NCBI GenBank assembly: GCA_935421135.1
Contig: OW285187.1
Coordinates: 32,490,818 to 32,554,817, forward strand
Reading direction: 5' to 3'
Length of the DNA stretch: 64,000 bases
Origin: Bugulina stolonifera
Taxonomy: Eukaryota > Bryozoa > Gymnolaemata > Cheilostomatida > Bugulidae
Shown here: positions 13,138-26,399 of the stretch, piece after piece
Numbering within the stretch: the stretch's first letter is position 1
Layout of the letters: every line of letters starts with the position of its first letter
Notes under the pieces: generated by a model
What the model was told of the DNA's origin: nothing
The model's input: only the letters and a program-made list of their open reading frames with translations
The model's database searches: none
Translations under genes and position numbers: made by a program

Positions 13138-16100
13138 ATTTTGTTATAACGGTAAACTAAACCGGAAGCTCATAACTCCAACACCAGCCAGCAGAATACA
13201 GGGCTGAGAACACAACTCCAAAGATGAAAAGTGTGTGCATTACAGTATGGCTTAGTGTAGTTAGTGATGCTGAGAGATTTTAATCACCATAATAATGAAA
13301 ACTAGTCATTAATGAGACTGGAACCACTAATATTACTGAGATATGAAGGATTACTATAATCATTGTAAGAATAAAGCAAGGGAAGCCTGATTTGATGGAA
13401 CTTGCTAGTGTTTATTGGGTCAAACTTAGACCATTGATGCAGGTAAAATTAATTAAAATCATAGATATCCAAGGTTAGTAATACAGCCAAATAGCTGGTC
13501 TAACAAGTTATAAGTAAGATAAAGTTTTGTTGTGTTTTGTAAGGACTGTATCATTAAACATATTTGAACATAGCATAGGCTACATAATGAGACTGACAAT
13601 GAAACAAAGCCTTACACTTGGTAGCTACTGTACAACCCAACAACTGTGTCATATTGCTTGTAGATCAAAGACCCTTACACCCTTACACATCATCTCTTAA
13701 AGTGTAAACCAGTACTGCAGTGTATTAACTCACCTTAGTCTTCCGCCGACCAGTTGGTGACCGTGTATCTCTGGTAGGTAGTCGAGGAGATTTGGATGCT
13801 GCCACACATGTTTTCTCTACCATGTTTAGCCTTTTGTTTTCAAAAGCTCTCCCTGACGCTTGCAATGCTGCCTACAAAAATAAAACCTGAGATTGAGACT
13901 AGCTATAGTCAAGTGGAAACTGATATCCTCATCTGCAAAGAGATTTTAGCCCAAGCCATTGCAGCATCAACACAGTATAATAGAGTAATAATTTTATTCT
14001 ATGAACATGGTACTAAGTGCATAGCCTCTGGCTTTTCGTCATACTGATGAAAATTATGATAATTTATAATAAGTCATAACACTCTATTTAGGGGCATCAG
14101 ATGCATTTCATTGCTCATCAACATTATGGTATCTGTAGTAATTAAAAATCAATAATAGAGGAAAAGGCTATTTCCAGACAACTCCAATCTATCATAGGAC
14201 ACTGGAGGTACACAACCAACGCCACTGTTACTAGTTGCTGTCAACGACTGTAGCCTAGAATAGTGCACAACCCAGCTGCAGACCTCTACGATATACTCTC
14301 AGAGAGAACCAACCAAAGCATGATGTGGTGTTGGACTAGTTTTACTAGATACTATAACTACAGCACTGCAAGTAAACAAAAGACAAGTACTACATGGCTA
14401 CATGTAGTGACTATGTGACACACTGCCTCTCTGATAACAGTCAGTGTATTGAACAGTCTATAGTCTATACTAATAATAATAATATACTGTACATTACTTA
14501 GTATAATCACAGTATAATCAGACTAACTGAGCACATTACACACCAGGCCTGTTTATGGTGCCATAGATGGATATACAGGGCAAGGTGTGCTTTCTATAAC
14601 TTCAGTGAAATGGTAGATATCGTGTTTACCACTAGAGTACCATGGTGAAATTATATTACTCAAATACACTAATATATAATTCTACAGATATATACTACTT
14701 GTACACTACATGTACATCACTTGCCAACACCAAAGGCCAACAGCAGACAATAAACTGGCTGTAGTAAACCAAAGCAGCTTATGTAACACAACAATGCCTG
14801 GTCACTGATGATATTCATGTACATGTTATGAACATGAGCTCTACACAGCAGGATTCCTTCAACAGTCAAAATGGTTTAGTTGATCTGAACACATCAGTGT
14901 GGATGTTACCTGCTACCACTAACACCTTGGTGGATAATGTTACCTGCCATCTCACTAACACTTTGGTGGGTAATGTTACTAGGTTAGTATGCTGAACAGT
15001 CACATAATTTCGAGTCATCCAACCCTTCCCAAGTAACTACTGCGGCACTCTACAGTGTACTGTACACTCACATTGACTCCTTTCTGTCACATCTTAGAAC
15101 ACATCTATCATTACCCTACTCTATGTATGGCTTCCAAGGAATCAGAATATTGATCAACCAACCAGAGGGTAAGTAGCATGGTTCTCCAAACCACTTGTAC
15201 AGCTCGTTAGCAGAGATATAGCAGTATAGCACAGAGCAATGAAGATGTACATGTATATAATAACATTATTCTAATTGATAACATAAGATCACAGCAGCCC
15301 AACTATGACCCTTGCCTTGCCAATTATCATCCATCAGTTTGTTTACTGTGACTAAAATATTATTAATATGGTATCATTAATTTATAATTATACAGCCATG
15401 TACATTGAATCTTACATATTATATTATCTAGGCTACACTGCACTGTAGGCTGCAGCACAGTGTCACTAACCACAAGAAACCACATAACCAAAAGGTCATG
15501 ACCTCTCACATAAGGGGTATAAGCACTAGGTAGTTCAAGGAATTTTTGGAGTTATCAGTCATAAAACTACAGAGGGCAATTAATTATGGGGGAGGATAGT
15601 GGCGCCAAGAATTTGCATCCATAAATACAAAAATTACAAGGGCATTGTAATTTTGATTTCAATGTAACTGATAAAGTGTACAAGATACAATCTGCTTCAG
15701 TATATCTACAACAAGCCACGTAGTTCCTTGTTTCAAACTATTGATTGAATGTATACATCTATTATACACTGCAATGAAACTGCTGCACATGCCCACTGCA
15801 GGCTACCAGCGTAACGTAGTATATTAGTACCAGTGTTTACTAATATACAGTTAATACATGCATTAGGTCCACCTTACCAATGACCAGCATCTACTAACAC
15901 ACCAAACCCCATGAGTAGTGGTAGAAAGCACATCCATGGTAAACTATGGTTACAGTAAAAAGATTCTGTCAAGATGTAGAATACAACTGTGATAGGTGAC
16001 AGGATTCAGAATTAACACATACCCATCACCTATCTGTACACTTTTTACATGTGATCACAGCTTAGTGCATTACAACCCTGAAACAATAGAGTAATCCCAA

Positions 16101-19100
16101 GAAATGTACTACTAGGGTAATGGGGAAATCCCAGTACCAGGCACCATTATTCAGAGATGAGACAAATCCTACTGACTTCCTTATTTCAGGATTGAGACAA
16201 GGACATAATATTATGTAGTATGGCAACACATGTACACTACTGACCACAACTACCACTGGAACAGTTGGCTACAACCAGCCACCTGCTGCAACTCCATAAA
16301 CCAGTCAGTTTGCAGATTGACCCATAACTCTCTGGGTTTACACATTTGTTGGCTACAGGTCTACATGTAGTCACCATTGAAACTAGCCAATATTGTTCTG
16401 TGTTATATTATTTTCATACATAAGAATGATCTGATGCTAAACAGGTCAATTATTTACCACATGTAGACAAGAGAAGGCAAATCAAAATTATGTTATTTGT
16501 ATCATATAATCATAATTTATTCACATCATCACCCATCTAAATATACTGGAGAACAGTATCTCAGCTGACATCAATAAACATGGATATAAATTTAGCACAG
16601 GTAGCTTACTGCTTTATCTGTACCTAGGTGACTACTGTATTACTGCATGCATATTATCATATTATAATGTTATAGTGCAAGAGGTAGTAGTAGGTGCAGT
16701 AAAATAATAGCTGATCACTGTTCCACTACAATGTGAATTCATGGGATAAATTATGTTGAATGATATCCGATCATCATTAGTTATAACTTTATAAGATACT
16801 CTATATGATTGTGAATATACTTGATATTCATTGCATAGCCTACTTCTACAGCTAGAGAGAAGCTAGGTGAAAATGAGATATTATTATACAACTGTCACAG
16901 CACACTCACAGAACTAATACACTGTATATGAACAGACCTACATGATTGTATACCGATTGAGAATATAGTGGTAGGCTATAACATGTTGTTTACTACATGC
17001 ATATAAACAAGACTACATATTATGAGGAGCGGGACAAAGTCGTCTGTTTCACCACTGCATCAAAATCTGCAACCGAAATTACAAAATACCAAAGGAATGT
17101 ATAATGTTCAAGGAAATTTAAATATGTATTATTTTTAGTAATCGTTCTTCTCCAACAGCCTAGACATATTTATGGTAATTATGCTTTGCATTCGTCCACC
17201 AAAGCATGAGTAGACAACTACAAAGAAGTGAGGACCAAAAACTTCAGCCAGAAGGAAAGCATTAGAATGTGTAGGTGTAAATAGCATGTACATTCTACAG
17301 CCTGTGGTATGCGCTGTGTACTACAAGTGAATTACATAGCACAGGATTGTGGGACATTATACACGCTTCAATAATAAATCAATAACAATCACTATAATAT
17401 ATAATTCACCAGCACACAAGAATGAGGTCTACAATATACTTAGTGTGTATATCTACATGACTGTATATACAAATATTATGTATAATGAAAGAACAAACTG
17501 TAGAACATTTGGCCATCAATCATGATTAAAAGGGAACCAAATAATGACCATAGATAAATTTGTATGTATGCATGTTTAGCATGTAAATCCAGTTATATAA
17601 TAGGAAAGAAAAGGAGATAGCTATAATTGTGGTCACTGCACTTCACACTGTAGGGAATGAAATCCTTCAGGAGCTCAACTTAACACTTTCCACCAATCTA
17701 GAGACTATATATTACATAAAATGCGAAGACGAAGTAAAATGAACGATTTGCTATATTCACCCTCGATTGACCCCTGCCCCGATTACCAACTTGAGAACTC
17801 ATCAGAAGTTTTGCAGAATGGATTAGATTATAGGTCTAGAACAGAGCCGTTTATTGTAAGAGTTGCGTCAATGGGGGAACATTGTGATGCCATGTTGAGC
17901 CCGTTAAAACCAATCAAAATTGTTGATAGAAAGAATTGACCAATGTAATACTTTGTTACTGGACCCAATATGGCCTCCTGTTTACTTCCGGTGGCGAACT
18001 CTCCCAATAAACGGCTCTGGTCTAGAAATGGGATCCTAAGGCCTAGAACATAGCGCAATACAAATGACAGGCACCAACATTGTCCACATCCTGGGCATAG
18101 GATATCATTATGTTAAATCCCTTGCTCACATTAAAAATAATCAAACAACTAAGGAATGCAACCCTGAGAGCACACAACTCCACTACTCCACAATATTCAT
18201 CTACCATACTTATGCTTCATCAGTATGTACTCCAGGCAGCATGTACACTATTTAGTTAATAGTAACAGCATACTGTGTTGTGCAGGCATGTAAATACTAT
18301 ACAAGTTTACAAGCCAATTCATTAGCATCTCTATATCCATACTCTAAATCCCCCAGTAAGCATATTTTTCCATTACCTGAGCAGATTGCATTGGCCTTTC
18401 ACATAATTATTGTCATGTAGCTAATGTTATGCTACACTGTACTGCAGTACACAATATCTCTATACAGTGTAATACCATGTGTATACTGTATATCCACTGC
18501 ACTAGATCAATCACCTTGTAATTATGTATCAGTAAGGTTTGCTATAATAAATAGATAGCAACATGTTGTAAGCTAGAGTGAATAGTGTAGTGTACACTGT
18601 GTAGCCTAGGTGTCCTAGTAACAACTCACCAGCAGGGTGATCTACCAACTACATGGCCAATAACCTTGAGTTGTCAACAAGAGCCTATATATATATTATA
18701 TTATATAACACTGTAACTGTATTATGCACACTCCAGGAACTTGGTCACTTCTGGAAGCCAAACCAGAAGGATGACTCAGGGGCTAGCTAGTATAATACAG
18801 GTTGGAGAGAAGGGCTTGATCAACTATCTGGTAACATCATCAAGATGGGAGTTGCATGGTTTCATTCACTGCAAATTTAGTGACCATCAGCAAAGTGGGA
18901 TAACCACAGCATTACTGACTAGGCTTACTTGATAGTTATCGCACTATAGTATGCTATAATAGTGTGTGGATATAGGCCAAAGGGTACTAGGAACAATATC
19001 TCATATCACGTGACACATTGCTTTGGGTTGTCTAACTCCAAGTATAAACAATACAATAATCAAATCTTGGAATGTAAAGTTGCTACGATGTTCAGCACAC

Positions 19101-22100
19101 AGCTCAGTTGGTTTGGATTGACCAATAGACACTGAGCTGCAAAAGTAAAATATTACTTTCAATAAGCAAAGAACTAGTACCTGAAACTTAATTTAACCTT
19201 GGTTCTAATTCCTCCAAGATAGTGGGGTGGTGATGGATTGCTTGTTGAATTAGGGCAATTGAATGGGCACCCCATGCAATTATGTTGGAGTTCTTAGAAC
19301 CTAGGCTAGTTGGTGGCCACTAGCTGCAGTTGTTGAAATGAAGGCAGCAGTATGACTGAGAAGGAATACCAAACTACTGTAACAACACTGGTAAACCCAT
19401 GGTACTGAGTGTAGATGGATGGTGCATGTACTGCATTAGAGTTTGGTATTGTTACAGTATAATATAATGATACAATTGTAGGCCCAAGTGCATACTTAGT
19501 GTCAAGTGGGGAAAGGAGAAGAAAGGGGCTGACATAGCAGGTACTTAGACTTACTCATGTGTCATGTCAACACAGATTAGCATTTAATGAGTTAAAGAAT
19601 TTACTTGATGGTAAAGACATCAGTAATCCTGTCAGAAGGTTTTGGTGGATAATTATACAGTAATGTCACACCTAATGGTGAGCTACTAAATTATATACTG
19701 GTGAGTAGGTGTCAAGCTAGGCAAGTCTTCACCAAACACCACATTTATAATGATATTAACATACAAAAGGCAAGTTGAGTCATCCCCCTTGATTTCACTT
19801 ACTAACACATTAGTATAATTGGTGTGCTTTTAGACAATATATTATAATCCATACTTATGTTGTCCTATGAACATCTTTCCTGATATAACCATGGAACCAA
19901 GATCAACAAGCAGGGGTAAATTAAAAACTACATGTCGCACAATTGAACCTCAGTTAATAGATAGAAACTGAAAAGATAAAGTACGGACTACAATGCTACT
20001 ACAATAATATAATAATTATGTTATGTCAAAGATATACTTCCTGCCCATGAGTAACTGTCAGTGATGTATTACTATACAGTAGTGGTAGCAAGTAGGGTGA
20101 CAAGTTTAGTGTTAGAGTTGGATGACAATGTACAATATCAGTTGACCATCTAAATTTAATCCAAGAAAACAATTTCACTTAATATGTAGAGAACAAACAA
20201 AGCTGAATCATTAGTATTGTATGAATGTTATTCTTCACTGCTGTGTAATGATTTCAATGGAAGTATATTAAATGTTGTTCATATAGTCAATGCAAGAGGC
20301 CAACGCAAAGTGTGAGAGGAGTGAAGGTTGGATAGGAAGGAATGGTCACACTGTGGTCTTATCTAGTTTTATACTGTGCAAGCACAGCTCTAATCAAACA
20401 GGGCAATCTTCATGTAGCTGCTCAATATATTTGTTATACAGAATAGAGAGTAGAGGCAGTTGAGGTTACGACTGCATAAGCATAGCTAAAATTGACTGCT
20501 TTGTATAAATGAGTGTAGTAGTAATGATACACCTTTAGTGAGACAGCAAGAAGGTTATTAATCATAGTTCAGTTCCACTACTGCTTCATTGCATTCAATA
20601 ATCAACATAATGCATACTGTAAAACCTCAACTTCTACTGCTCATAGATTCCTTTGTTAGCTACTTCACTTGTATTCAACCCTGCATGGAGTTACGCCGAT
20701 GCCTAAAGGGCACTGGTTATCAAGTCAATACTGCAAGCATTATTGTTTTTCAATGATTGTTGAATATTTTTATTCTTGAATGGCAGTTCAGAAAATAATG
20801 GAATTTCAGAGCTCAGATGAAGTGCTATAGCTTGGTCTCAATGAGCTACAGCCAGCATATACTAGAATATTACAGTACCACATAAGCTTTGCCTATGTAT
20901 CTTCAAGCAAACCTCTTGTAAAATGAAAACGTTCAAATAATGACAAAAGAAAAGTACCAAGCAACACAGAATTAAAACAACCAAGACCACATCAACAAAA
21001 TTGGCCAAAAGCAATCTCAGTTATATGGCCAGTCTGACTGAGGCCATGGGTCATCATTGGAGTCCACTATCCTTGTGTGAACATAACAGAACAGTAATAA
21101 CACTGAGTACAACAGGTAGTAGAATATCAAAGCTGTGTTTACCAACTAAACAATTGGAAATAAGCAACATTCTCTATTTACTTTTCAAAGCAGCTGCAAC
21201 AATCCATGAAACATAAATTGGACTTGATGCTATATAGATATAGTCATGTGGGCACTGCAAATTAGTAGCAATAAGAATGGCAAAGATGTGGGTTAAAGTT
21301 TTGATGCAAATTATCAACCTTCTGGCCATTCCAACCGTTCATTATTCACCAACTTTCTGTATGATCTTTCGGAGTTATATTCCTTGCATGAATTAGCATA
21401 CACTGAAACTAACATTCTTATTATGCTCAACTATTATAATACCTTCTCTACACATGATTTGATTAATGGAGAGATAAACTATCCAACTTTTATATTGCTC
21501 ATCTCTACACCTTATCTGCCTAGTCTACCCTGTACACTCTGCACTCCACCAACTGACACCCACCAGTGGTAGGCCAACACTCCCCACCTTATATGGTAGA
21601 CAACTGGGAATCTGACCACTTTAGCCAGTGAAAACTCGAAACAGGCAGCACAAAGAACCTTCATCAATGACCCATTTACTAATGGAGCTTTTACCAAACT
21701 ATTATTTCGACCCGGCACACATTCGAATGGGTCGGCAGGTTTTACTGAGTTGGTTCAGATGGCACTTGGTTTACTGCTTTCCAAGAATACACAGTGGACA
21801 CATGACCAGTGACCATAACTTATTCAGACTGATCACCTGCAGTTCAACTACATAGGGCATACTAGCACGATACCCTATTAGATTTCTACAGCAACTCCAC
21901 CATCACCACACATGATGAAACTTACTCAAGTGACTGACTGGGCAGATAACAGCAGCATTCCTTAGAGCCACCAAGTCACACTGAGGAGACCTGGACAAAC
22001 TGAGAGAGTATAGAGTGCTGACTACTAGATACACCTATCTATCTGTAACTCGCTAGCAAGGATAAGCAGCGGTAAACATAGGAAATCGCGAATATCTGAG

Positions 22101-23489
22101 ACCCAGTCTACCAAACCTATTTATATAGCCTACTTGTGATGCCTGTAACAATTATTTAGTTGAATGATTAGCCAATCATGAAATCAAATGTTCAACAGAT
22201 ACAAAAGTTCGGTGATTAGAGTTAGAACTTATGGAAAGTCATTTACAACTTTTCAGGTTCAGGAATAAATGGATGATCTACACCTACAGATGGGAATTCC
22301 AAGTCACTGAATTAGAGATTAGCTCAACTACTGAGGTGATTGTGGCCAATGAAAACAAATAGGCTAAGTGGTTTTCAAAACCTAGGAGATTATATGAACC
22401 TAAGATTGGATTTCTCACAAACTTTTGGGTCAACTTTCTTCAAACTATAGTTAAATATAAAATTCCTTTCAAAACACATGCCTTGAGAACAGAATATACC
22501 ATAATATAAGTACTGAAAGTTGCAAGGTCTCAGTAATCAACATGTCAAAAAGTATATCAGATATGTGGTAGACTACTGTTACAGATCATATGAGAATTAT
22601 TTACATTCTAATAAAAAATAGCTACACTTGAGTTAAGAAAGATGATTATACTAATTGGTTGTGATAGTCAGTTGTATGTGGCATAATCACCTATGCTAAT
22701 CAGGCCTGATCATTTCACAAATCCTTACATCTGCAGATAAATCAATTCTTACCTTTCCTGAAACTTAATCAGTGTTAACATAGTAATGTAGACTCTTAAT
22801 TATTTATCTTAACAAAATGATAATTCATAATACAGTGAATACAACTAATCTATAATTAGATATTTATCAATAGGAATATTCACACTTGCAGATAGGCTAC
22901 AAATAGGTGCTGCAAAAGTGCAAGTTTACTGAGAGTAAAACTTGGTAGTGAAAGTAAGACTCACCTGGACTTCTTGTAATGAGTCGAATCCAATGATTGA
23001 AAACCCATCAAAGATCACTTCTTTTCCTTTGTTTCCCTGATTTCCTAGATTTTCTTTTCTGGTTGGATCATCAATCTCCATTGATTCTACTTTTTGTGTA
23101 TTGGTAAGGTCTGTATTTTGCAATGTTGGTGGAGGTGGTGGCATTAGTCGATTATCATCTTGCCCTTTTTTAACGTTTTCACTTTTGTGTTTGTTATTCA
23201 AGGGTCCGGAATTGTGACTGGCATTCAAATTCCTATTAACTACAGGTGCAACATCATCTCCAGAATTTACATTTGCCTTTGGTCTTCCAGGCAGCCTTTG
23301 AGCACTACTACTGTTACTTAAAGACATTCCAATGACCTGGTCAAATGTGTAAGTTTGACATTCAACAGTATCAGATGTAGCATCACTATCCTGCTTGGGT
23401 TTTGGTGGTCTTCCTTTCTGTTTTCTGGGTTTCTTCCCTATTGCTAATGATGATTTGTTTAAACCTGGAGATGCGCTCTCTCCATCCAT
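380..23489 (-). CDS. AUTS2: AUTS2-family (AUTS2/FBRS/FBRSL1) chromatin regulator, 15 coding exons
   Basis: Exons in transcript order: 23489-22965, 13871-13734, 12623-12471, 11552-11409, 9824-9660, 7955-7826, 7196-6944, 5662-5418, 4762-4560, 4298-4248, 3676-3578, 2827-2602, 2389-2246, 1694-1520, 1103-380. All have GT-AG borders and compatible phases, giving 1124 aa (human AUTS2 is about 1260). Three blocks match AUTS2 in order: VIFDGFSIIGFDSLQEVQ (about 158-175), like the N-terminal IIDGF...F block; IRAELSRRMLMQAGDR...PPFLR (about 588-610), like the RQELNxRFL...PPYLR block; and KSGKWCAAHVHIAYKIY (703-719), the family's most conserved motif. The N-terminus has two AT-hook-like GRP motifs. The C-terminus has an RS-rich basic stretch, poly-Q, poly-A and a PPPLIPT motif. 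In vertebrates AUTS2 joins non-canonical PRC1 in the nucleus and recruits CK2 and p300. The start ATG encodes MDG, as in human AUTS2. Extra exons in the 9-kb first intron cannot be excluded, as its junctions are phase 0. Confidence 0.85.
3720..3860. repeat. Two-copy tandem repeat of about 64 bp
   Basis: The block containing TACATGTACATATACATAAT followed by GGTGTGGTTATTTA occurs twice in a row in the intron upstream of the 3578-3676 exon. A related run of 10-bp TACACTATGTA units lies at about 4390-4440. Confidence 0.75.
5876..6484. repeat. 14-bp minisatellite, about 43 tandem copies
   Basis: The unit TAGTCACTAGCAYA (variants CACA, CATA, CGTA, TGTA at the last four positions) repeats for about 610 bp. 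One copy lacks two bases near 5905 and a four-base insertion lies near 6350. Variant copies are clustered, as expected from local duplication. It lies in the AUTS2-like intron between the exons at 5418-5662 and 6944-7196. Confidence 0.95.
8046..8080. repeat. (CAGA)n microsatellite
   Basis: About eight uninterrupted CAGA units lie in the AUTS2-like intron between exons 7826-7955 and 9660-9824. Confidence 0.9.
12658..12684. repeat. (AGC)9 trinucleotide microsatellite
   Basis: Nine perfect AGC units lie about 35 bp upstream, in transcript sense, of the 12471-12623 exon of the AUTS2-like gene. They are intronic in my model, because the acceptor CAG before the exon is at 12624-12626. Confidence 0.9.
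13107..13135. repeat. 29-bp G homopolymer
   Basis: An uninterrupted run of 29 G lies in the AUTS2-like intron between exons 12471-12623 and 13734-13871. Other G runs are at 2229-2240, 36439-36458 and 53954-53970. Their exact length in the genome is uncertain because homopolymers are error-prone. Confidence 0.8.
13872..22964 (-). other. First (9.1-kb) intron of the AUTS2-like gene
   Basis: This long AT-rich intron separates exon 1 from the rest of the gene. I see one recognisable mobile element (the MITE at 17842-18019) and a short direct duplication around 14902-14978, in which the phrase GGTG(G)ATAATGTTACCTGC-like is repeated. No ORF in it looks like a conserved protein. Long first introns often hold enhancers, but none can be recognised here. 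Confidence 0.6.
17842..18019. mobile_element. 178-bp hAT-type MITE with perfect 8-bp target-site duplication
   Basis: Both ends share an inverted repeat beginning CAGAGCCGTTTATTG; the similarity continues, with two mismatches, through AGAGTT. The element is flanked by identical 8-bp direct repeats GTCTAGAA at 17834-17841 and 18020-18027. An 8-bp duplication and CAG-starting termini are the signature of hAT-superfamily transposons, and the small size with no transposase makes it a non-autonomous MITE. Inside it are CCAAT motifs and an ACTTCCGG (ETS-like) motif, which make it look promoter-like. It lies in the first intron of the AUTS2-like gene. Confidence 0.8.
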
Positions 23490-23780
23490 TTTATGGCCAC
23501 CCAAGTGAGTGAATAGAAATATAGATTACTTAGCTGTGTACTAGTAAGTGCTTTCCGTAGTTCTGTCGTTCCAGATATAGAATGGTGGTCCTTTAGTTGA
23601 TAAATATCGCAAGTTTACACAATTCATCTGTCATTGTGACATTGTTTCCCGACCGTGTTGTTTCAATGGCGGATTACTGAATTGTAGGCGTGATTAGGCG
23701 TGTGCATCCGACTAACAGGTGCTTAAAATAGTCCCGAAACAAAGTTGATTTCTACTCTGTTGCTTTGCTATTGGACACTA
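23490..23780 (-). promoter_or_regulatory. Probable 5' UTR/promoter region of the AUTS2-like gene
   Basis: This is the stretch directly upstream of the MDG start codon. It carries more CpG than its surroundings and, on the minus strand, a CCGCCATTG motif (23664-23672) like the core site of YY1, a factor known to act with Polycomb and AUTS2 in vertebrates. The motif is seen; binding and the transcription start are inferred. A non-coding first exon further upstream is possible. Confidence 0.3.
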
Positions 23781-25613
23781 TTAAACTTTTATTGGCTGGT
23801 TTGTATATACAAAAAATTGGTGCATCAAGGTAGAGTAATAGAATTTGACTGTCGAGAATAACTAATATGAAGCATCCTATTTCTACCATATACAGTACAT
23901 ATTATAATAATATTAGTATATTGTTATTGCCATGTTCAAAATGATTAGTGTTCATTTTTCATCAAGCTAAGACCAGTGCACATTTTACATAATTTAGCAA
24001 AAATACTAACAGATAAAAGTGCAATATCTCACCACACTTCAGCTTCAACAGTGTGATTTAGAGTGGTGGATCAGTTGTATGTGTCTACATGTTGGCCTAC
24101 TCAGAAATTACCTTGAGAGGAAGAATGACATGAACAACCAAATGAAGTGCTAAATGTATTTGTTGTAATAAGTATAAATGTAGAAACCATAAATATTTAA
24201 CTATGTAAAATAGAAAACCACCCATTGTGTATTAGTATCACGTCACTGCAAAGTGATACTAACCCACCCTTGATTATTTGTATAATTTGCTATTTACAAC
24301 TATAATGGATGTGGGGATAACTCCTATACTCAATAATAATTATTGAAGAACAACAGATGTAATAAGCTAGCTTGTTATTCAAACTTTCCAAACTATCGGG
24401 AGATTATGTTGGCAATTTACTATGGAACTCCGGCACAAGTCTAAATTTCTCTGACATAATTATTCATCTAGCGGGCCATATAGCGAGATTGGAACCCAGG
24501 CTAATGGTTTAGTTGTACAACAGTCCATTTAGCAATGGCAAATAGATTGAAGAGCTTTGATAATCATCATGAATTTGTCAAATCTCCCCTTCATGTTAAT
24601 TAAACTATATTAAATATTAGGTAAGCAAGTCAATGACAATAAATAGGGCCTCTGTACAGGCCAGAGCCAATAAAACTTTAATAACTTTCTTTTGTGAAAA
24701 AAGGCATAACAATAGCAACAGTTTCTTTGACCTGCTGACATTACTTGTTTTTATAACAGACTCGATGCCATTGAACATGATCATGATCATATTATGAACA
24801 CCATGTTTTAATGTTGGAGTTGCCTCCACTTATGTTCAATTCACTGTGCGGTATATCGAATTTCCTACCAATGAGAGAGAGAGAGATTGCATGCCTGTTT
24901 TTATGTTATATTAGGCTACAAATATAATAGTTATTATATTGGTATACATTGGTATACACGGTATTGGTATACACGATATTTACTATTCCTTGCTGATTGA
25001 AGACACTTCATTTACAGAAACATACACATGCATGTTCCACTTTTACGATAACAACTGTATAGAGTTCTAAAAATAAGCTGTCTCCATATAAACCGTAATG
25101 CTACTTCATGCTTATGATGGTGTGAAATGCTAGAAATGGTGTTGTTGGGGTATTCCAACTTGATCATGAACCAAAAGTAAATTATTTTGCTTTGACATGT
25201 ATTCATCATATTGCTATGATTGAATAATACATTGTAAAAACAGCTATTCCGTTGTTGTTATTGTTAAACACTGTAAAATAGGCCTATGATTAATTTTGCT
25301 AGCCATGCTTGACAAATCTGCGCAGAGTGTTAAGCACAGCTAGTGACACTCAGCTCAGAGAAAGACTGCTCAGCTCTGTTGACAATATGTTAGTACGTTC
25401 CCAATGTCGATTACCAGCATTCCAGGTCCACATCAAAATAGAAGGCAAGTACATGCACACTGTTACATGTAGCTCTATGATGGGGATTTGGAAATAACAA
25501 CAATGACCATAGTGCTCAGGAGTTGTGTTCTCAATAACAAAGCGGAGGGATTTTACAGATGTAAATGAGCGTATGAGGAACATAGATTCCATTATGCCTG
25601 CAACTTTCAGCGC
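23781..25613. other. Intergenic region between the AUTS2-like gene and tRNA-Pro
   Basis: This is AT-rich non-coding DNA. I see a short (GA)n run near 24881 and a threefold TTGGTATACA repeat at about 24940-24975. No coding region or RNA gene is recognisable. Confidence 0.5.
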
Positions 25614-25685
25614 GGCCAGTTGGTCTAGGGGTATGATTCTCGCTTAGGGTGCGAGAGGTCCCGGGTTCAAATCCCGGACTGGCCC
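25614..25685 (+). tRNA. tRNA-Pro-AGG: tRNA-Pro, anticodon AGG
   Basis: The 72-nt sequence folds as a full cloverleaf. The acceptor stem is GGCCAGT/ACTGGCC, the anticodon stem TCTCG/CGAGA carries loop CTTAGGG (anticodon AGG), and the T arm is CCGGG TTCAAAT CCCGG, with discriminator C. A box (TGGTCTAGGGG) and B box (GGTTCAAATCC) are intact, and a T6 Pol III terminator follows at 25690-25695. Apart from the acceptor stem it closely resembles the tRNA-Pro(AGG) of other animals. No intron is present. After A34-to-inosine editing it should read CCU, CCC and CCA. Confidence 0.97.
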
Positions 25686-25689
25686 TAGC

Positions 25690-25695
25690 TTTTTT
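25690..25695 (+). terminator. Pol III terminator of tRNA-Pro
   Basis: A run of six T lies five bases after the mature tRNA end, as expected for RNA polymerase III termination. Confidence 0.85.
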
Positions 25696-26399
25696 CATTT
25701 TTAATCCTACCTATTACAGCCAATCGAAGCATTCATTACCATGTAATCTTTAGTCCTGTACTTCAGATCTTCTTCTGATACCTCTAAAAATTCCTTCCCA
25801 CTGTGGGAGGGGACAGTCAAAAGCTACATATTTTATTTCACATCAATAACAAAATATGTGAAAGAAACCGCTTAACAGAGCAATCAACTATAGCACAAGC
25901 ATTCGAGGTACATTAAAATTTAACCGTTGTAAAAAAGGAATATCTTACATCAACACAGTACATTTTATATTGACATGTTTTAATGGAATGCTCTGTTGAA
26001 ACGTAAAATAATAGACAAATATGAAACAAACATGGTGCAAGTTAGCGACAATAAAACTCTGAAATATGCAATAAAATATTGGACAAGAAGACCAAAGAGA
26101 AAGTTGTAAAAATAATGTAAGTAGTAAAAAATGTAGAGTACATTGGAATAAATTGCAACCATCACTATTTGGTATAAAACATTATAACTGTGGTATAATA
26201 GCAAAATTGATATATTGAAGTGAAATGACTAAAAGTTGGAATGTTTTCTGTAGACTAAAAATTGTACAATATTTTGACATGAATAATTTATCTGCACAGA
26301 GGTTGTAAAAACTAAACCGATTTAGCATAATAGGAACTTAGTAGCGAGGAATCTAGCTCATTACAAACATGATATAACATCAGTGGAAGTACCTCATTA

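Noticed and set aside
17721..17939. 72-codon open frame in the AUTS2-like first intron
   Set aside because: It runs into a MITE with clear terminal repeats and target duplication, and shows no protein-family motif.
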